The notes below the pieces were generated by a model. It was given only the letters and a program-made list of their open reading frames with translations. It ran no database searches and was not told the DNA's origin. Positions 14,995-26,351 of a stretch of 64,000 nucleotides of DNA are shown here, piece after piece. A program made the position numbers and the translations under genes. Origin of the DNA: Vespula vulgaris (Eukaryota > Arthropoda > Insecta > Hymenoptera > Vespidae). The number at the start of each line of letters is the position of its first letter. Positions within the stretch are counted from its first letter, which is position 1. The stretch lies in assembly GCF_905475345.1 (NCBI RefSeq), contig NC_066591.1, positions 5,594,501 to 5,658,500 on the forward strand. The letters are read 5' to 3'.

Positions 14995-15110
14995 ACGAGA
15001 GGAAAACGGGTGTACGAGGGGGAGAAAAGAGAAAAAGAGGAAAAAGAGGAAAAAGGAAAGAGAAAAAAGATAGAGAAAAAAAAACAGAATAAACGTAGTA
15101 TGGAAACGCG
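14995..15110. repeat. Purine-rich low-complexity stretch
   Basis: Over 100 nt of almost pure A/G on the plus strand (GAAAAAGAGG-type). It produces overlapping Phe/Ser/Leu frames on the minus strand that are not genes. Confidence 0.9.
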
Positions 15111-16712
15111 AGATAACGTTCGCGAAAGAGATACAGTTGTAACAGGGAAGATGGATAACCAAGGGAAAGAAAAAAGGAACGACGACTGAGGTACGGTGCT
15201 GGAGGGGAAGAAGAGAAGAGCGAGAAAAGATGCAAGGAATAGAAAGGAAGCGCGAAGGTATTCGCGTTGCTCGGCAGGCACGTTTTTCCCTTTCTATTCG
15301 GAGAGCTGGAGAACTCTGTGAATTTGTTGAAAAAGAACGAATCGGAACGATTCGAGGCTCTCTCCGTTGGAATCGTTTGGCCACTTCTGAGCTCGGCTAT
15401 TCATTCCATTTTCCATTCACGGTTCCAATTTGCCATAAACCGAATCGCATCTTTTTATCTCCCTTCTAACTTCTGTAAATATAAGTATATCTATGTAGGT
15501 ATGTATGTAACTCGACATAAGCGCTTATACTTATGCTTATTCTTGATAATTCTCATTGCTTTTGTCACGCAAATATTGCATTTTGTGCCAACAAGCAAAC
15601 CGAGACTAGTCAAAAAGAATGCAGTAGTCTTTTAAATCGACGACGCCTATTACTCTCCATCTCGTTTTGTCTTTTTTCTCTGCCTCTTTCTCCATCTATC
15701 TTTTTTTTTTTCTTTTTTTATTCCTTTTACCATCTCTTCCGTGAATAAACATTTCTTTGGCAGATTAAACGTTAAACGAGAATTCAAGAACGATACACGA
15801 CCGAAGCGAGGATTCCAACTACAAGAGGGAGAGTAAACTCGTATAAAATTGAAGGACTTCTCGCATCACTGAAATAAACGTTTGTGAAATACGGTGCAAT
15901 AACGGAAAAAAGTATCATTAATAAAAAATTATTATCGTTTTTAAGTGCTCCTCATTAAGCTAATACGACATAATGTGACTTTAAACGTCCGGTAAAACAT
16001 GTATCATTAAGAAATTTTTGAAATTAAACGTCAAAAGAAAGAAAAAAGCATAAAAATGTTGCGATCGTATGGAATTATAAACGTACTTTTTAAACGAGCA
16101 AGAGAAATATCAAGAAAGTAAACTCGAGAGTTTCCTTTTGCAATGATTCTACAACAATCTAACTTTTCCAATCGTTTAACTTCGTTTCTTCGATGTTCTT
16201 ACGTCGACAATTTCTGTATTTTTAATCTCATGAAATCGGCAAAGAAAACGAAAAGAAAACCCGTTTCAAACCCGTATTGTTGCAATGAAATCGACACGAA
16301 GAACGAGAAGAAGACAGGTTTACCGAGGAAAAAGTATAGTCAAGGAAAGAACCGCGAAGTCCGAGAGAGTAAAATGGGAAAATCAGAGAGACAGTTTCGA
16401 TCGTTTAACTTTCTTTCTCTATTTCATGACTTTCCTTTACCATGAACATAGAATTAACGAACTAAAGTACGAAGTAATAAAATAATGAGATCAACGCTAC
16501 TCGTTCCGGTGAAAATTTTATGCGGAATACATTCGTCCTATTTTCTCTAAATTTATATGGAACCTTTAGACTCATCAACGATGTACGAATATATACATAT
16601 ATACGTATCCTCGTACATACATGTGTTACATAGGAAATGTAAAGATCGTCAAAGTCTCTTTTAATATTTCATGTAATTTCAGGAATAAGATTTTCCCTTG
16701 CTAATATTAGAT

Positions 16713-16806
16713 AGTACATCTTTACTAATATAGTATATAGATTTTTAACTGATGTATTTAGTACATCTTTACTAATATGGTATATAGATTTTCAATTGAT
16801 GTATTT
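16713..16806. repeat. 47-bp tandem duplication, two copies
   Basis: A unit beginning AGTACATCTTTACTAATAT and ending GATGTATTT occurs twice head to tail, with about three mismatches. It is too few copies for a satellite and looks like a single local duplication. Confidence 0.9.
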
Positions 16807-18458
16807 TGATCATCGTGTAAATTTCGTACCGAAGAGCAATGTATCCTTATTTGATCATATAAATGACTGAATACTCAATTTTTTTCCGTTTATAAACTTT
16901 TCTTAATACCTTTTCGTCCTTTTATAATTTCCGGAAAAAAAAGGAAAATATTGATTACCATTCCGGAAATATTTTCTTCTTCTTAGGTTACTTCAATAAT
17001 CAATCTTCCTTTTTCACTTCTTGCAAAACATATTGGCTTTATGTGGCGATAAATAACTATTAGAAACTAACTAAATTTCATCGTTCGTCGTAATTAAAAG
17101 CGAATTGTGTCATTTAACGAGCACGCTATTGGAAAAAGAAAGAATTAACAAATAAATTGAAACAATTCGGTGAGAGGATAATTCCTATACTCTATAGGAA
17201 AAAGCAAGGAAGAGAGAAAAAGATAGAATGGGGTTTGTGAAGAAAAACGAATGGAAAAGACCGTAGAAACAATTAGCGTGAATTTCACGCCGGAGACTTT
17301 GATGCAGTTTTCACGTTTCCCCGATTGTTTTAGAGCCGTTGAATTTTCCCGACAAACCGGGAAAGAGGTAGAGCGAACACGCGCTCACGCAGAGGGGCTT
17401 GCCAGTTAAGCCGAATTCAGACCAGAAATTAGAGCGAATCGTCTGGTTCAGACTGTTCTGACTGTCTATCTGTTGACGGTAGTCGCTTCGAGCGAACGAG
17501 GAACATTCAAAATTTCGTCCTCTACGAGAGGAAGTCCGTCGGATGCATCGTCACTCCTGATGTTTCACATTGAAAGAAAATCTCGATTGTATTCAACAAC
17601 AATCAAACTCTCTTTTTGTTTGTCCAATAAAATCACTAAGAATCGACAACTTTATTTTCTATTTTTTTCCTTCGATTCAATTGAATTTATAAAATAATTC
17701 ATTTATTTATCAAATAGATAAGATTATGTATGTAACGATAACATACTGGAAGGATTTAATTAATTTATTAATATTTCTGTGCTTTTCATTCAAAATGTAA
17801 TAGTAGTAGAAGGATCACGAGAAAGAGAGAGAAATATGGCCTTAAGCAACGTAATCGCGGAAATGAAACGGATCTCCGTTTAGTTAAATACAATTTGAAC
17901 ATGGTATTTTCCTTGCGCATAAATAAGTTTATCAAGGTGGATCCTATATTTTGATCATCAAATTCTTCTCGTGTTTAATTTCTTAAAATCCTGCCACTGA
18001 ATGAAATATTAATCTGTACAAGTTTTGAAATCGATCGGACGAGGAGAAGGCGTGCTTATTTTTACAACTCCTTGTTCTCCATTGTACTGTATAAAACAAA
18101 AAAATCATGATTATTCTAAAATCTCAGAAATTTACTCTGAGAACAAAATTTTGCCTTTGGTGTTATATTTGCTTCGTCGAATGGTAAAACTTTCAACTAA
18201 CAATAATAAAATTTTTCATATGTTCGCGAACAACAAAAATATTATATTTAGGTATTTCCATTTCTACATTTTTGTACATTGTAAAGTAAAAACAAATTTC
18301 AAAATTGTAATGATATAATTGATACTATTCTTGAATGAAAATTAAAAAGGGACATTTTATATTTGCCTTGCAGATATCACATATAGGTGTACGAAGTTAT
18401 TTAACGAAGTGTATTCTATGAGAAAATATAGGGTTCAAATTTTCTACTGTATAAAAAA

Positions 18459-19445
18459 TGTATATAGAAGCTTGGCCGAAAATTAATAAATTGAATTTCA
18501 TACCCGAAATTGAAAATAAATGTGTTCTCCGAATAATTCAAGATGCCATGATTTACCCAATGTTCAACGGCAGTTTTACAGAAAGTGCAATAATCACGAG
18601 TGTTATAAGTAGTTTTTAAAACTCATAATTATTTTCCTGAGTAGAACTCCATGAAACAATATAACCTTTCGAGCTCCAGGAGCCTTTCACTACGCTCGAC
18701 GAATGGCCAAAACTTTATATTGTGTTCGAAAATAAATTTATTCAAAGAGCAATTTATTTTAAATAACGAAGATGAAACTGAAATTCGTGACATTTGCGTT
18801 TTTCTTGTCGGTTTGTATGTAAAAGCGTGGATTCGAGCCCCAATCAAGCTGCGGAAGCTCCACGTCAAGACTTAGAGTTTCTGCAACAACTGTATGCATA
18901 TCGTCAAATTGACGAAAGGATAAGCCACGGAGAAATAAAAAAATTTCGCGACCATTTGTAATATCTGGCACCAGAAACGTCAACGTTAGCCTTTTTTGAC
19001 AAAGCAGTAGAAAAAATTACAAGTGGTGAAGGCAATAAACAATGAGGCTACAAATAACTCATATAAAAGATTTAAAATTGTTTTCCAGGATATGGAAAAC
19101 TATATCGTGACAGAGAAATTGATCACTTCATTTTCCTACATTGGAAAAGATTTTATGAAGGATTTTTAATATCAATCGGATTTCTGATAAAAGATTCTAG
19201 TACATGGGAAAACGAGAACGATTACAAATATGGATTGAATAATTAACGAGTCAACCTATAGAGGGTCAACGATTAAAAGTTGTTAACGACATCGCTGAGT
19301 GTGATATTAAGCTCATCCAGGATTATAATACCTAAAGTATTATGCATAAATGAGGTGAAAAAACAATTTATATTACAAATTGTTTCCGAAAATATAAAAC
19401 AGTTTCCCGGTGTAACAAAACATACTTTCAAAGATATATAGATTA
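18459..19445 (+). mobile_element. Decayed reading frame of a repetitive insect family (element-like)
   Basis: A series of broken plus-strand frames can be read through stops and frameshifts. Pieces include MYIEAWPKINKLNF at the 5' end, QDLEFLQQLYAYRQIDERIS and KKFRDHL-stop-YLAPETSTLA near 18.85-19.0 kb, and VVNDIAECDIKLIQDYN followed after a shift by KKQFILQIVSENIKQFPG near 19.27-19.43 kb. From memory, this order of motifs (HLWYL..E..LAFFD, then VNDxAExGVxLIxxYN, then an LLQxV segment) is widespread in repetitive, probably transposon-derived, insect proteins of unclear class. At least three stops and one frameshift show it is dead. Its ends were not defined. Confidence 0.6.
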
Positions 19446-19815
19446 CATTCATTGCATTTGTAAAAAAGATATTTTAAAACAATGAGAATATTATCATTTT
19501 TTCCTAAATCTAGACTCCTCTAGATACAGCTTTTCAGTTTTTTAATTGCTTTTTTCTTGCATTATATATTACATATGGTAGACCTTTTAAATAGAAATAT
19601 CTTCATTATTAGAGAATATATAAAAAAATATCTTAAAAGAAAGTTATACCGTTCAAAGAAACCAACATATTGTCGAAAAAAAAGTATTGTTCTCAAGTTT
19701 TTCCACGAAGAAAAATGAAACGAATATAATGTTATTATACTTCCTTCTTCTCATAATGTCCGCTGGGTATCGACTTTGTCAGAGCGCTACAAAATTATTT
19801 TTATCGGTGTGCTCT

Positions 19816-19880
19816 CTTTCTCTCTCTCTCCCTCTCTTTCTTTCCCTCTCTATCTCTCCCTCTCTGTCTCTCTTTCTCTC
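19816..19880. repeat. CT-rich tract
   Basis: CTCTCC/CTTT variants following the decayed element-like frame. Confidence 0.93.
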
Positions 19881-20667
19881 CCATGGTATGTTGTGTTCAA
19901 CACGCACGAGCATTTATCGTATACATCACAACCCGAAGGCGATTTTTAAAGTTTTCTAGAAACTCTCAACTTGACGGTAACTTAGTGAGTTACGTTATTA
20001 AGAAGGAAGTATCTCGGTTTAATGGAATCACTACAAAGTGCTCGTGGAAATTCTCTTACGAGAGAAACAAGATAAAGGAAACAAGTAAACTGGTATTCAC
20101 AACTTGTTAAAACTATGACGTCGGTCGGTTGATGCCATCAATGATCCTTACAAAGAAAGTTCAAAGAAATCAAAGATCGGTCTTTCCTCTCCCTTAAAAC
20201 TCACTACTTCGCTCTATCTAATATTTTTCTTCTCGCAAAGAATTTTATGACAAACAAAAAAAAAAAGAAAAAAACAACGGAAGGAAAAATCAATGGAAAA
20301 ACATTGCCATCATTTCCACAGACTTCGAACAATACATCTGAAAAGGAACAATGACAAGGAAGAAAAAAAAAATAAAGAAGTCGAAAACGGTGCATGGTTC
20401 CATGAGATAAGAAAAAAAAAAAAAGAAGAAAAATCGCGAAAGATGGAAATAAAAGAGATCTGCAAGAAACAAAGAACCATTCGCTGTGAAACCAATGGCT
20501 AAATTCTCATTGACCGCATTCGTTTATTGTCCGGGATTCCGTTTAAAAGAACTTCCTGTAGTAAATATTGCGTTGATGAGCTGTTCGCCAGTGTTAGTTA
20601 GTTCGGTTGGCCGGCTCAAATCGATGGAATAGCGTAAATATAAAGCACCAAGCTCGATATCACTCAC

Positions 20668-20812
20668 CGACTCTCCATTCTGCACTTGCCCTCTCGCGCT
20701 TTACAGCTGTTTTTGAAGTTCTCGAAGACCTGATTACACGGCTTCCCTCGTAGACACTCGTTCATGGCATGGGTGCACGTTGGTAAAGGTTCGATTGGAT
20801 GCTGCTCTTTTT
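20668..20812 (-). CDS. Gfrl: Gfrl exon: start of the next GDNF-receptor domain (cysteines 1-5)
   Basis: This internal exon has 145 nt: 2 bases, 47 codons, 2 bases. The acceptor is TTTTATAG just above 20812 and the donor is GTGAGT at 20667-20662. The peptide runs KEQHPIEPLP, then TCTHAMNECLRGKPC, then FENFKNSCKAREGKC and RMES, ending with the first two bases of a probable Arg codon. The five cysteines repeat the pattern seen at the start of the previous domain, after a short linker rich in Lys, Glu and Pro. The remaining cysteines (including CxC) must be on a further exon beginning with one base; none was recognisable in 1-20667. A TA microsatellite lies only about 50-105 nt upstream of the acceptor, where the branch point should be. 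Confidence 0.83.
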
Positions 20813-20859
20813 CTATAAAAAAGAAATTCAATCCATTTATTATAGGTATATAAATCTGA

Positions 20860-20860
<1 letters not shown>

Positions 20861-20906
<46 letters not shown>

Positions 20907-20918
20907 GTATATATATAA
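20861..20918. repeat. (TA)n tract next to a Gfrl acceptor
   Basis: TA units with a GTATATGTATA interruption. On the minus strand it ends about 50 nt before the acceptor of the 20.8 kb exon. Confidence 0.95.
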
Positions 20919-21084
20919 GTTTGAGGAGTTAGCCCAAAGTGGATGAATTTATGATATATTATCGACTATCCCTCTAAAAAACAAAATTAACCTGTTTCGA
21001 CGTTTTAAAAAAAAAAATTAATCATTAAATTTCATTATAATCTTGATGAACACTTTTCGTTTGAACACTCTAGATATACATATA

Positions 21085-21457
21085 CAGGGTATTTCAGAGC
21101 TCTATATGAGAAGTGGTTAGTGACGTTAAAGCAAACATTTTTTATCTGACAACATGGGAACATTGACGTGTCGTTATCCCGTTAAACGACCAACTTGTCA
21201 GCTTAGAAGGTTATCAACCAATAATTACGCTGGCAACATTAGTTTGTATAGATAGAATGATTTCCATTCAGTCATTTCTCAAGTTTGCACTTGTATGAGC
21301 AATATAATCGGTTTATTCCGTTATCATTCAATACCTACGTCGTAGTTGCGTTTCATCAACGAAGTGTTTCCGGTCTCATATTGTCTCACTAAAAATGTTT
21401 GCTCTGGCTTCCTTAACCATCTTTCACAGTTTACGTATTGAATTTTGAAATACCCTG
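21085..21457. mobile_element. Short inverted-repeat element (MITE-like), 373 bp
   Basis: The left end reads CAGGGTATTTCA (21085-21096) and the right end TGAAATACCCTG (21446-21457), a perfect 12-bp terminal inverted repeat. Similarity continues inward with an offset: GTGGTTA followed by AGCAAACATTTTT near 21114-21149 matches the reverse complement near 21390-21420, and GACAA.ATG.GA follows in both. The flanks are CATATA and CATAAA, so a short target duplication around TA is possible. No coding capacity is seen. This is a non-autonomous DNA transposon sitting in a Gfrl intron. Confidence 0.85.
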
Positions 21458-22204
21458 CATAAATACAATAAAGAAATATATATATAAATGAATATAATAT
21501 AATATAAAAATATATAAATATTATATTTATTCATATTATATTCATACATGATTATTGGATCTCTCTTGACCGCCCTTTGTCCTTAAGACAACGCATAGAA
21601 AAAAGTAGACGGTACTTAAAATCATCAGCAACATAATTACGTAGAATAATATTTAATACTTTCAATGTTAGATATTATACATATACTACATACATATATA
21701 CAATTTTTAAAACATCTAATGGACATGACGAATGTGTACCGAACATGAATATGCAATGTTTCATGCAATATAATGAAAAGATAAAATCATATGTGCATTT
21801 TATTTAAAATTATAAACCAATTCGTATAATTTCAAGATCACATTTATTTCATTTTCTCTTCCGCTCTGATGTATAAATAGAAATCTTTTTTCATGGGACG
21901 ATAAAAGCATAAAGAGAAAGATAGAAAGATAGGAAGAGGCAGAGAGAAATAGATTAATAAACCAATGTTTTTAATCGGATGGAAAAATACGCTCACAGCA
22001 AAATTTTGGAATATTAACAAGCGTTCCTATTTCGATCGCTCTCCGGTGTTACCGTAATCCTATATCGGATTACGAACGAAAACACGAACACGAAGGCGCA
22101 CGCGTGTTTTTTTTATTAATGCACCTTTTCCGAGGACGAATAGATTACATTTTTTCGGCGGACGTTAAGCCAAATGCGTTGTAAAAAGTGGAGAAAAAAA
22201 ATTA

Positions 22205-22291
22205 TTGTACCAGCGTTAGTGAGAGAAGAAGAGAAAAAGACAAAGAGAGAAAGAGAGAAAGAAAGAGAGAGAGAGAGAGAGAGAAGAGAAT
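22205..22291. repeat. GA-rich tract
   Basis: Imperfect GAGAAA/AAGA units ending in about ten clean GA units. Confidence 0.92.
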
Positions 22292-23045
22292 GAAATGAAA
22301 GGTGTATAGCAAACAATAAAACTGCATCCGATTGTCGTACGTACGAGCGACGTAGATTGTAGGTTCAGTGGTTAATAAATAATTATAGTCACCTGAAAAA
22401 AAACATAGTCGGCTTTATTTCGTTTATCTTCTTACTCTTTACTCTCCGAAATATGAATAGAAATAAAAGCGTTATTTCAAATATGAAAAAGAAAAAACAG
22501 AGGAAAGAGGAGAAATAATAGAGAATATTTTATTCAACGATTTACAGAGAATATAATAATCCAATAAAATTAAAACGAATTATTAAAACGTGTCGATCGG
22601 AAGTAGCTATTGCGAAAAAGAGGAAAAGAAAGAAAGAAAGAGGAGCAGTAAAATAAGAATGAAAGAATATGAAAAAGACAAAGGGATAGATAGAGCTCGG
22701 GTCATTGAATTCTTTTGCTCTGCAAAGGGATAAAGGTATGTCGGTAAGCGAGTGAGAGGAGAGAACTGAAGAAATGTCAGAGGAACGGTGAACGAGGGAT
22801 GGAGGATGGGGGATGGTGGATGGGGTGTGGGTGTGTGTGTGCATGCCAACCAGAGACGAAGGCAAGAGCGAGAAAGTCTTCTTTCTGTGAGAATGAAAAG
22901 AAGCGCATCGGGAATTATCCGTGAATCGTTCAAAACACTCAAAAGGCTCGGCGGCCCGAACGAACGAGCCTTCTGAAAAATGAACAATGGGAGCTCATAG
23001 AGAGGAAAGGACTCAACGCCATTGGGGATGTGTATAGATATCTGT

Positions 23046-23047
23046 AC

Positions 23048-23099
<52 letters not shown>

Positions 23100-23112
23100 T
23101 GTGTGTGTGTGC
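23046..23112. repeat. (TA)n followed by (GT)n
   Basis: Compound microsatellite of about 25 TA units then six GT units. Confidence 0.95.
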
Positions 23113-23571
23113 ATATATCTATAAGTATATATGTTATATACTATTATATAAAGAATATACGATTTAACTCTACTGCATTGAACGTATCTTCCCTGTTTTT
23201 GATAATATTTAGGAAAAAAGAAATATTCTTTTCTCACGAAATACAATGAAACAAAAATGATTTTCTTCGAGTTCATTAAACACGTATCAAAGTATCTTTT
23301 TTTTATTATCAAAAACTAAGAAGATATTTAAAATGGTAGAATAAAATTGGACACCCTACCTATCTTTCTATACACATGCACACACACACACACACAAAGA
23401 GGAAAGGATAGTTATATACTATCTACGTAAGGGAACGCAGTTGAAGAAATCTCGTCCCTTTTGTTTCTTCTCCGAAAGAACCGGTTGAGCAGTCGGCTGG
23501 CTTTTAAAGAAAATTCCTGCTTGGAAGATCTTGGAGATCAATTTCTCTTGGGATCTTTCTATCTTCTCCTC

Positions 23572-23572
23572 C

Positions 23573-23624
<52 letters not shown>

Positions 23625-23634
23625 ATGTGTCTCC
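23572..23634. repeat. (CT)n tract
   Basis: About 18 clean CT units, then CTGT/CTAT variants. Confidence 0.95.
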
Positions 23635-23791
23635 TTTCTTACGCTTCAAAAAGAAGGGTGAAGGGAGATGCGCGTCCGATTATCAGGATCGTTAACTTCG
23701 ACGCCACGGCTATTAGCCATCCTGCTATGGTGCAAGTAAAGCGATTGAATTTCTTTTTCTTTCTTCCTTTAGCCCCACCCACCCTTACTCA

Positions 23792-23830
23792 TTCTTTCTC
23801 TCTCTCTCTTTCTCTCTCTCTCTTTCTTTT
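23792..23830. repeat. (CT)n tract, short
   Basis: CT with TTTC interruptions, 160 nt beyond the previous CT tract. Confidence 0.9.
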
Positions 23831-24410
23831 ATCCTTTCTTTCATTCAACGACTTGCGATCGGCCGAACTTCTCCGACATTTCAATCGGTTCTACTAAGTA
23901 CTTTAAATCGATTTCTCCACCAAGAATTTCCAAGAATCGTAATCTTTTTTCGATTCATCTAATTTTATTCCAATTTCTTTGTTTTTCCTTTGTCTTTATT
24001 TCAGGAAAATTATACTTCTTTCTTAATAGCACGATCGACCATAAACGAAAGTAACTGCTAATTGCTGATTACGTTTCTAGACATTAAAACGAGGCTAGAA
24101 TTTCAATTGATACGTGTTTCCTTGTAATTATCGCACCTTATCGCGTGACTACAAAGAAACTACTCCTAGAGAGTTTTCTTTGAAAGTAAAAAAAAAGAAA
24201 AAATAATAATAATAATAAAATAAAATAAAAATAAAAATATAAGTTCGAGTTATATCTTCGATCACAACGCTATCACGAGTTTCGACGTGAACGAGAAGAA
24301 ACACTCGAGAATAATAAATCGTGCAATTAGTCAGCCTTGGGTCACGACTTAATTACTTTTATCTTGCAGCGTGAGCCGCACGCCTTGCTACTGAAAGCCG
24401 TTCATACGAG

Positions 24411-24459
24411 AGAGAAAGAGAGAGAGAGAGAGACAGAGAGAGAGAAAGAGAGAGAGAGC
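24411..24459. repeat. GA tract
   Basis: GA units with AAAG and GACA interruptions. Confidence 0.93.
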
Positions 24460-25476
24460 AGTGGATAATAAAAGCTGCCACAGCCGGTACCGCAGCTACT
24501 ACGAAACCTGGAAGCTTCGGCACTTAATGAGATTAAATCCGGTCTGGTACTCTTTCAAAAAAAAAAGGACGAGAAGAAAGGAAGAAGATAGAAGGCAAGA
24601 AAGAAAGGAACAAAAATAAAATCTGCCAGGGAAAGGCATACAAAGGTAAAACGTGTTACACGCACGAAAATGCGAGTAGTTTTCGTTAAATCAACGTAAC
24701 GAAAAGCAGACTTCTAGCTTCTAACGGCTTTGAAGATACTACTATTGGATGCAACGTTATTTCCTATTCCCTTAGCGGATTGCTCGAATTTCGTTTATCA
24801 TTCGTTCCTTCAAGCTTTAATCAACCTGTATTACAAAACAAAAAAGCTTACAACGTTAACTATTTAACAGTTCTAAAATAAAGAGCAGACCTTAATGTAA
24901 TCTAAAATTATATCTACTTCTGATCAAAATAAAAATAGTAACATAGATTTTTCGAGTGCGAACGTCAATCGAATCGTTTAATTCTTAAATACATGTAGAA
25001 TATTTATGTTCCAAAAATATTAATGTTCATTATAATTTAATGTTCAATATAACATATACACGATATTTGATTTATCATTAAATTTTGTAACAAAACATTA
25101 CGTAACTTTTTCATTACATCTCCTTCAATGTTTACTTAATACCTAATATATTCTCGTTTTTATAAATTTCTAAACGAAAAACAAAAAGACATGGATTAAA
25201 ACGATGTAAAGTAGCCAGCTCTTGCTAAAGAACAATAGACGTAGGAAAAAAAGATATAAGAAAGTAGAAAGAAAAAGAATATTTTATTTCAAAGATACTC
25301 GTGGGACTATTCTCTTTCGAATTTTATCCTGAACGCGATTCGAACTCGATATCGAAAGAGAAGACCAATGCGACACAGACGGGACCTTACAATACGCGTT
25401 GTCCGACAATTCGCTTCGGCCCTTGGATCGTTACAAGTTTTCTCGTCTCTTCCTTCGAGATATCGAAGGAGCTAAG

Positions 25477-25530
25477 AGAAGAGAAGAGAAGAGGAGAGGA
25501 GAGGAGAGGAGAGGAGAAGAGAGGAGAGGA
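25477..25530. repeat. GAGAAGAGAGGAGAGGAG purine repeat
   Basis: Mixed GAGGA and GAGAA units. One strand is fully purine, so triplex-type structure is possible. Confidence 0.92.
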
Positions 25531-25821
25531 TATCGCGAGACTGTAGTCGAGGGAAGTTCCCTCGAAAGTGCCACGACATCGTTTGTTATGACGGTGTACT
25601 TGATACCTCTCGCTCGACCGTAGGCTTTCGCTAGGATTACGAAGTTTCCCGAGCTTTAAAGCCATTATTGAATTTACTATGACAAACCGTCACGCCAATA
25701 AAAGTACTTTCGACCTTTCTTTACCTAATTGAAAGGATCGTTTTAATCTTTTATAAGCGAATATCCTCGTGTATACAAAAAAAAATTATATAACAGAGAA
25801 TTATACTACAACTTATATTGC

Positions 25822-25861
<40 letters not shown>
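25822..25861. repeat. (GA)n tract
   Basis: About 20 clean units, some 315 nt downstream (minus strand) of the donor of the 26.2 kb exon. Confidence 0.95.
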
Positions 25862-25864
<3 letters not shown>

Positions 25865-26180
25865 ATTTTTCATCATATTGTAGTACTATTTATAAAGTAC
25901 ATAATATTATGTAGTATATAGTACTATTAACTATTTAATTTAGCAAATATTAATTTTCGGATATAAACAAACACTTAATTTTGATAGCAACAAGAAATGA
26001 AATGAGAGTTACGAATTATAGATATAGATATACGAGTGTGTTATTGTAAAATCATAGGATGTTAAATAATAGAAAGGGTTGTTAACGTTACCGATGTATA
26101 ATTAAAACTTTTCGAATACAACATTTTTATATCATTTGATAAAACGAAGATTATGTATCTTGTAAAAAGAAATGACTCAC

Positions 26181-26351
26181 CTTTCTTCTGTACGTCGATG
26201 CAGGGATGATCGAAGAGGAAATTCTGGAAGCTATTGCAGTCTGGATCGACGTGCCGTTCTTTACAAAGACACGTGGGCCGAAAGAACGAGAAAGCTTGCA
26301 GACTGTGAAGTGCCGAACGACACTTCGTCACCGTCACCGTTGAACAAGCCA
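26181..26351 (-). CDS. Gfrl: Gfrl exon: second half of the same GDNF-receptor domain (cysteines 5-10)
   Basis: This internal exon has 171 nt: 2 bases, 56 codons, 1 base. The acceptor reads TTTCAG just above 26351 and the donor is GTGAGT at 26180-26175. The peptide runs ACSTVTVTKCRSALHSLQAF, then FFRPTCLCKERHVDPDC, then FLFDHPCIDVQKK. This matches the second half of a GFR-alpha domain: Cys, a KCRSAL motif (compare KCHKALRQFF in GFRA1), the CxC pair, then two more cysteines. With the 39.2 kb exon it completes ten cysteines, expected to form five disulfides in an extracellular all-helical domain. The split codon with the preceding exon reads GTG (Val) and the split codon with the next exon reads GAA (Glu). 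No frameshift or stop is present, so it looks functional. Confidence 0.87.

Larger units (their letters stand above)
1..20667. other. Left flank: large intron or 3' region of Gfrl, no secure gene
   Basis: The next Gfrl exon should start with one base completing the Arg codon and encode a CxC-containing half domain. I looked for acceptor-plus-cysteine patterns on the minus strand and found none. The stretch holds AT-rich unique sequence, CT/GA tracts, an ATACT repeat, a 47-bp tandem duplication and a decayed element-like frame at 18.46-19.45 kb. Several moderately GC-rich open segments (near 1.0, 10.65, 13.2 and 17.4 kb) are noted separately as unproven. Confidence 0.5.
20813..26180 (-). other. 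Intron of Gfrl (5,368 nt)
   Basis: It is bounded by GTGAGT at the 26.2 kb exon and TTTTATAG at the 20.8 kb exon; the split codon across it is GAA. It contains TA tracts at 20.86 and 23.05 kb, an inverted-repeat element (21085-21457), several GA and CT tracts and a GAGGA-type purine repeat near 25.5 kb. No further coding segment was recognised in it. Confidence 0.75.

Noticed and set aside
14669..15384. Overlapping minus-strand frames of 150-190 codons rich in Phe, Ser and Leu
   Set aside because: They translate a purine-rich low-complexity stretch; several frames are open at once and none shows a domain.
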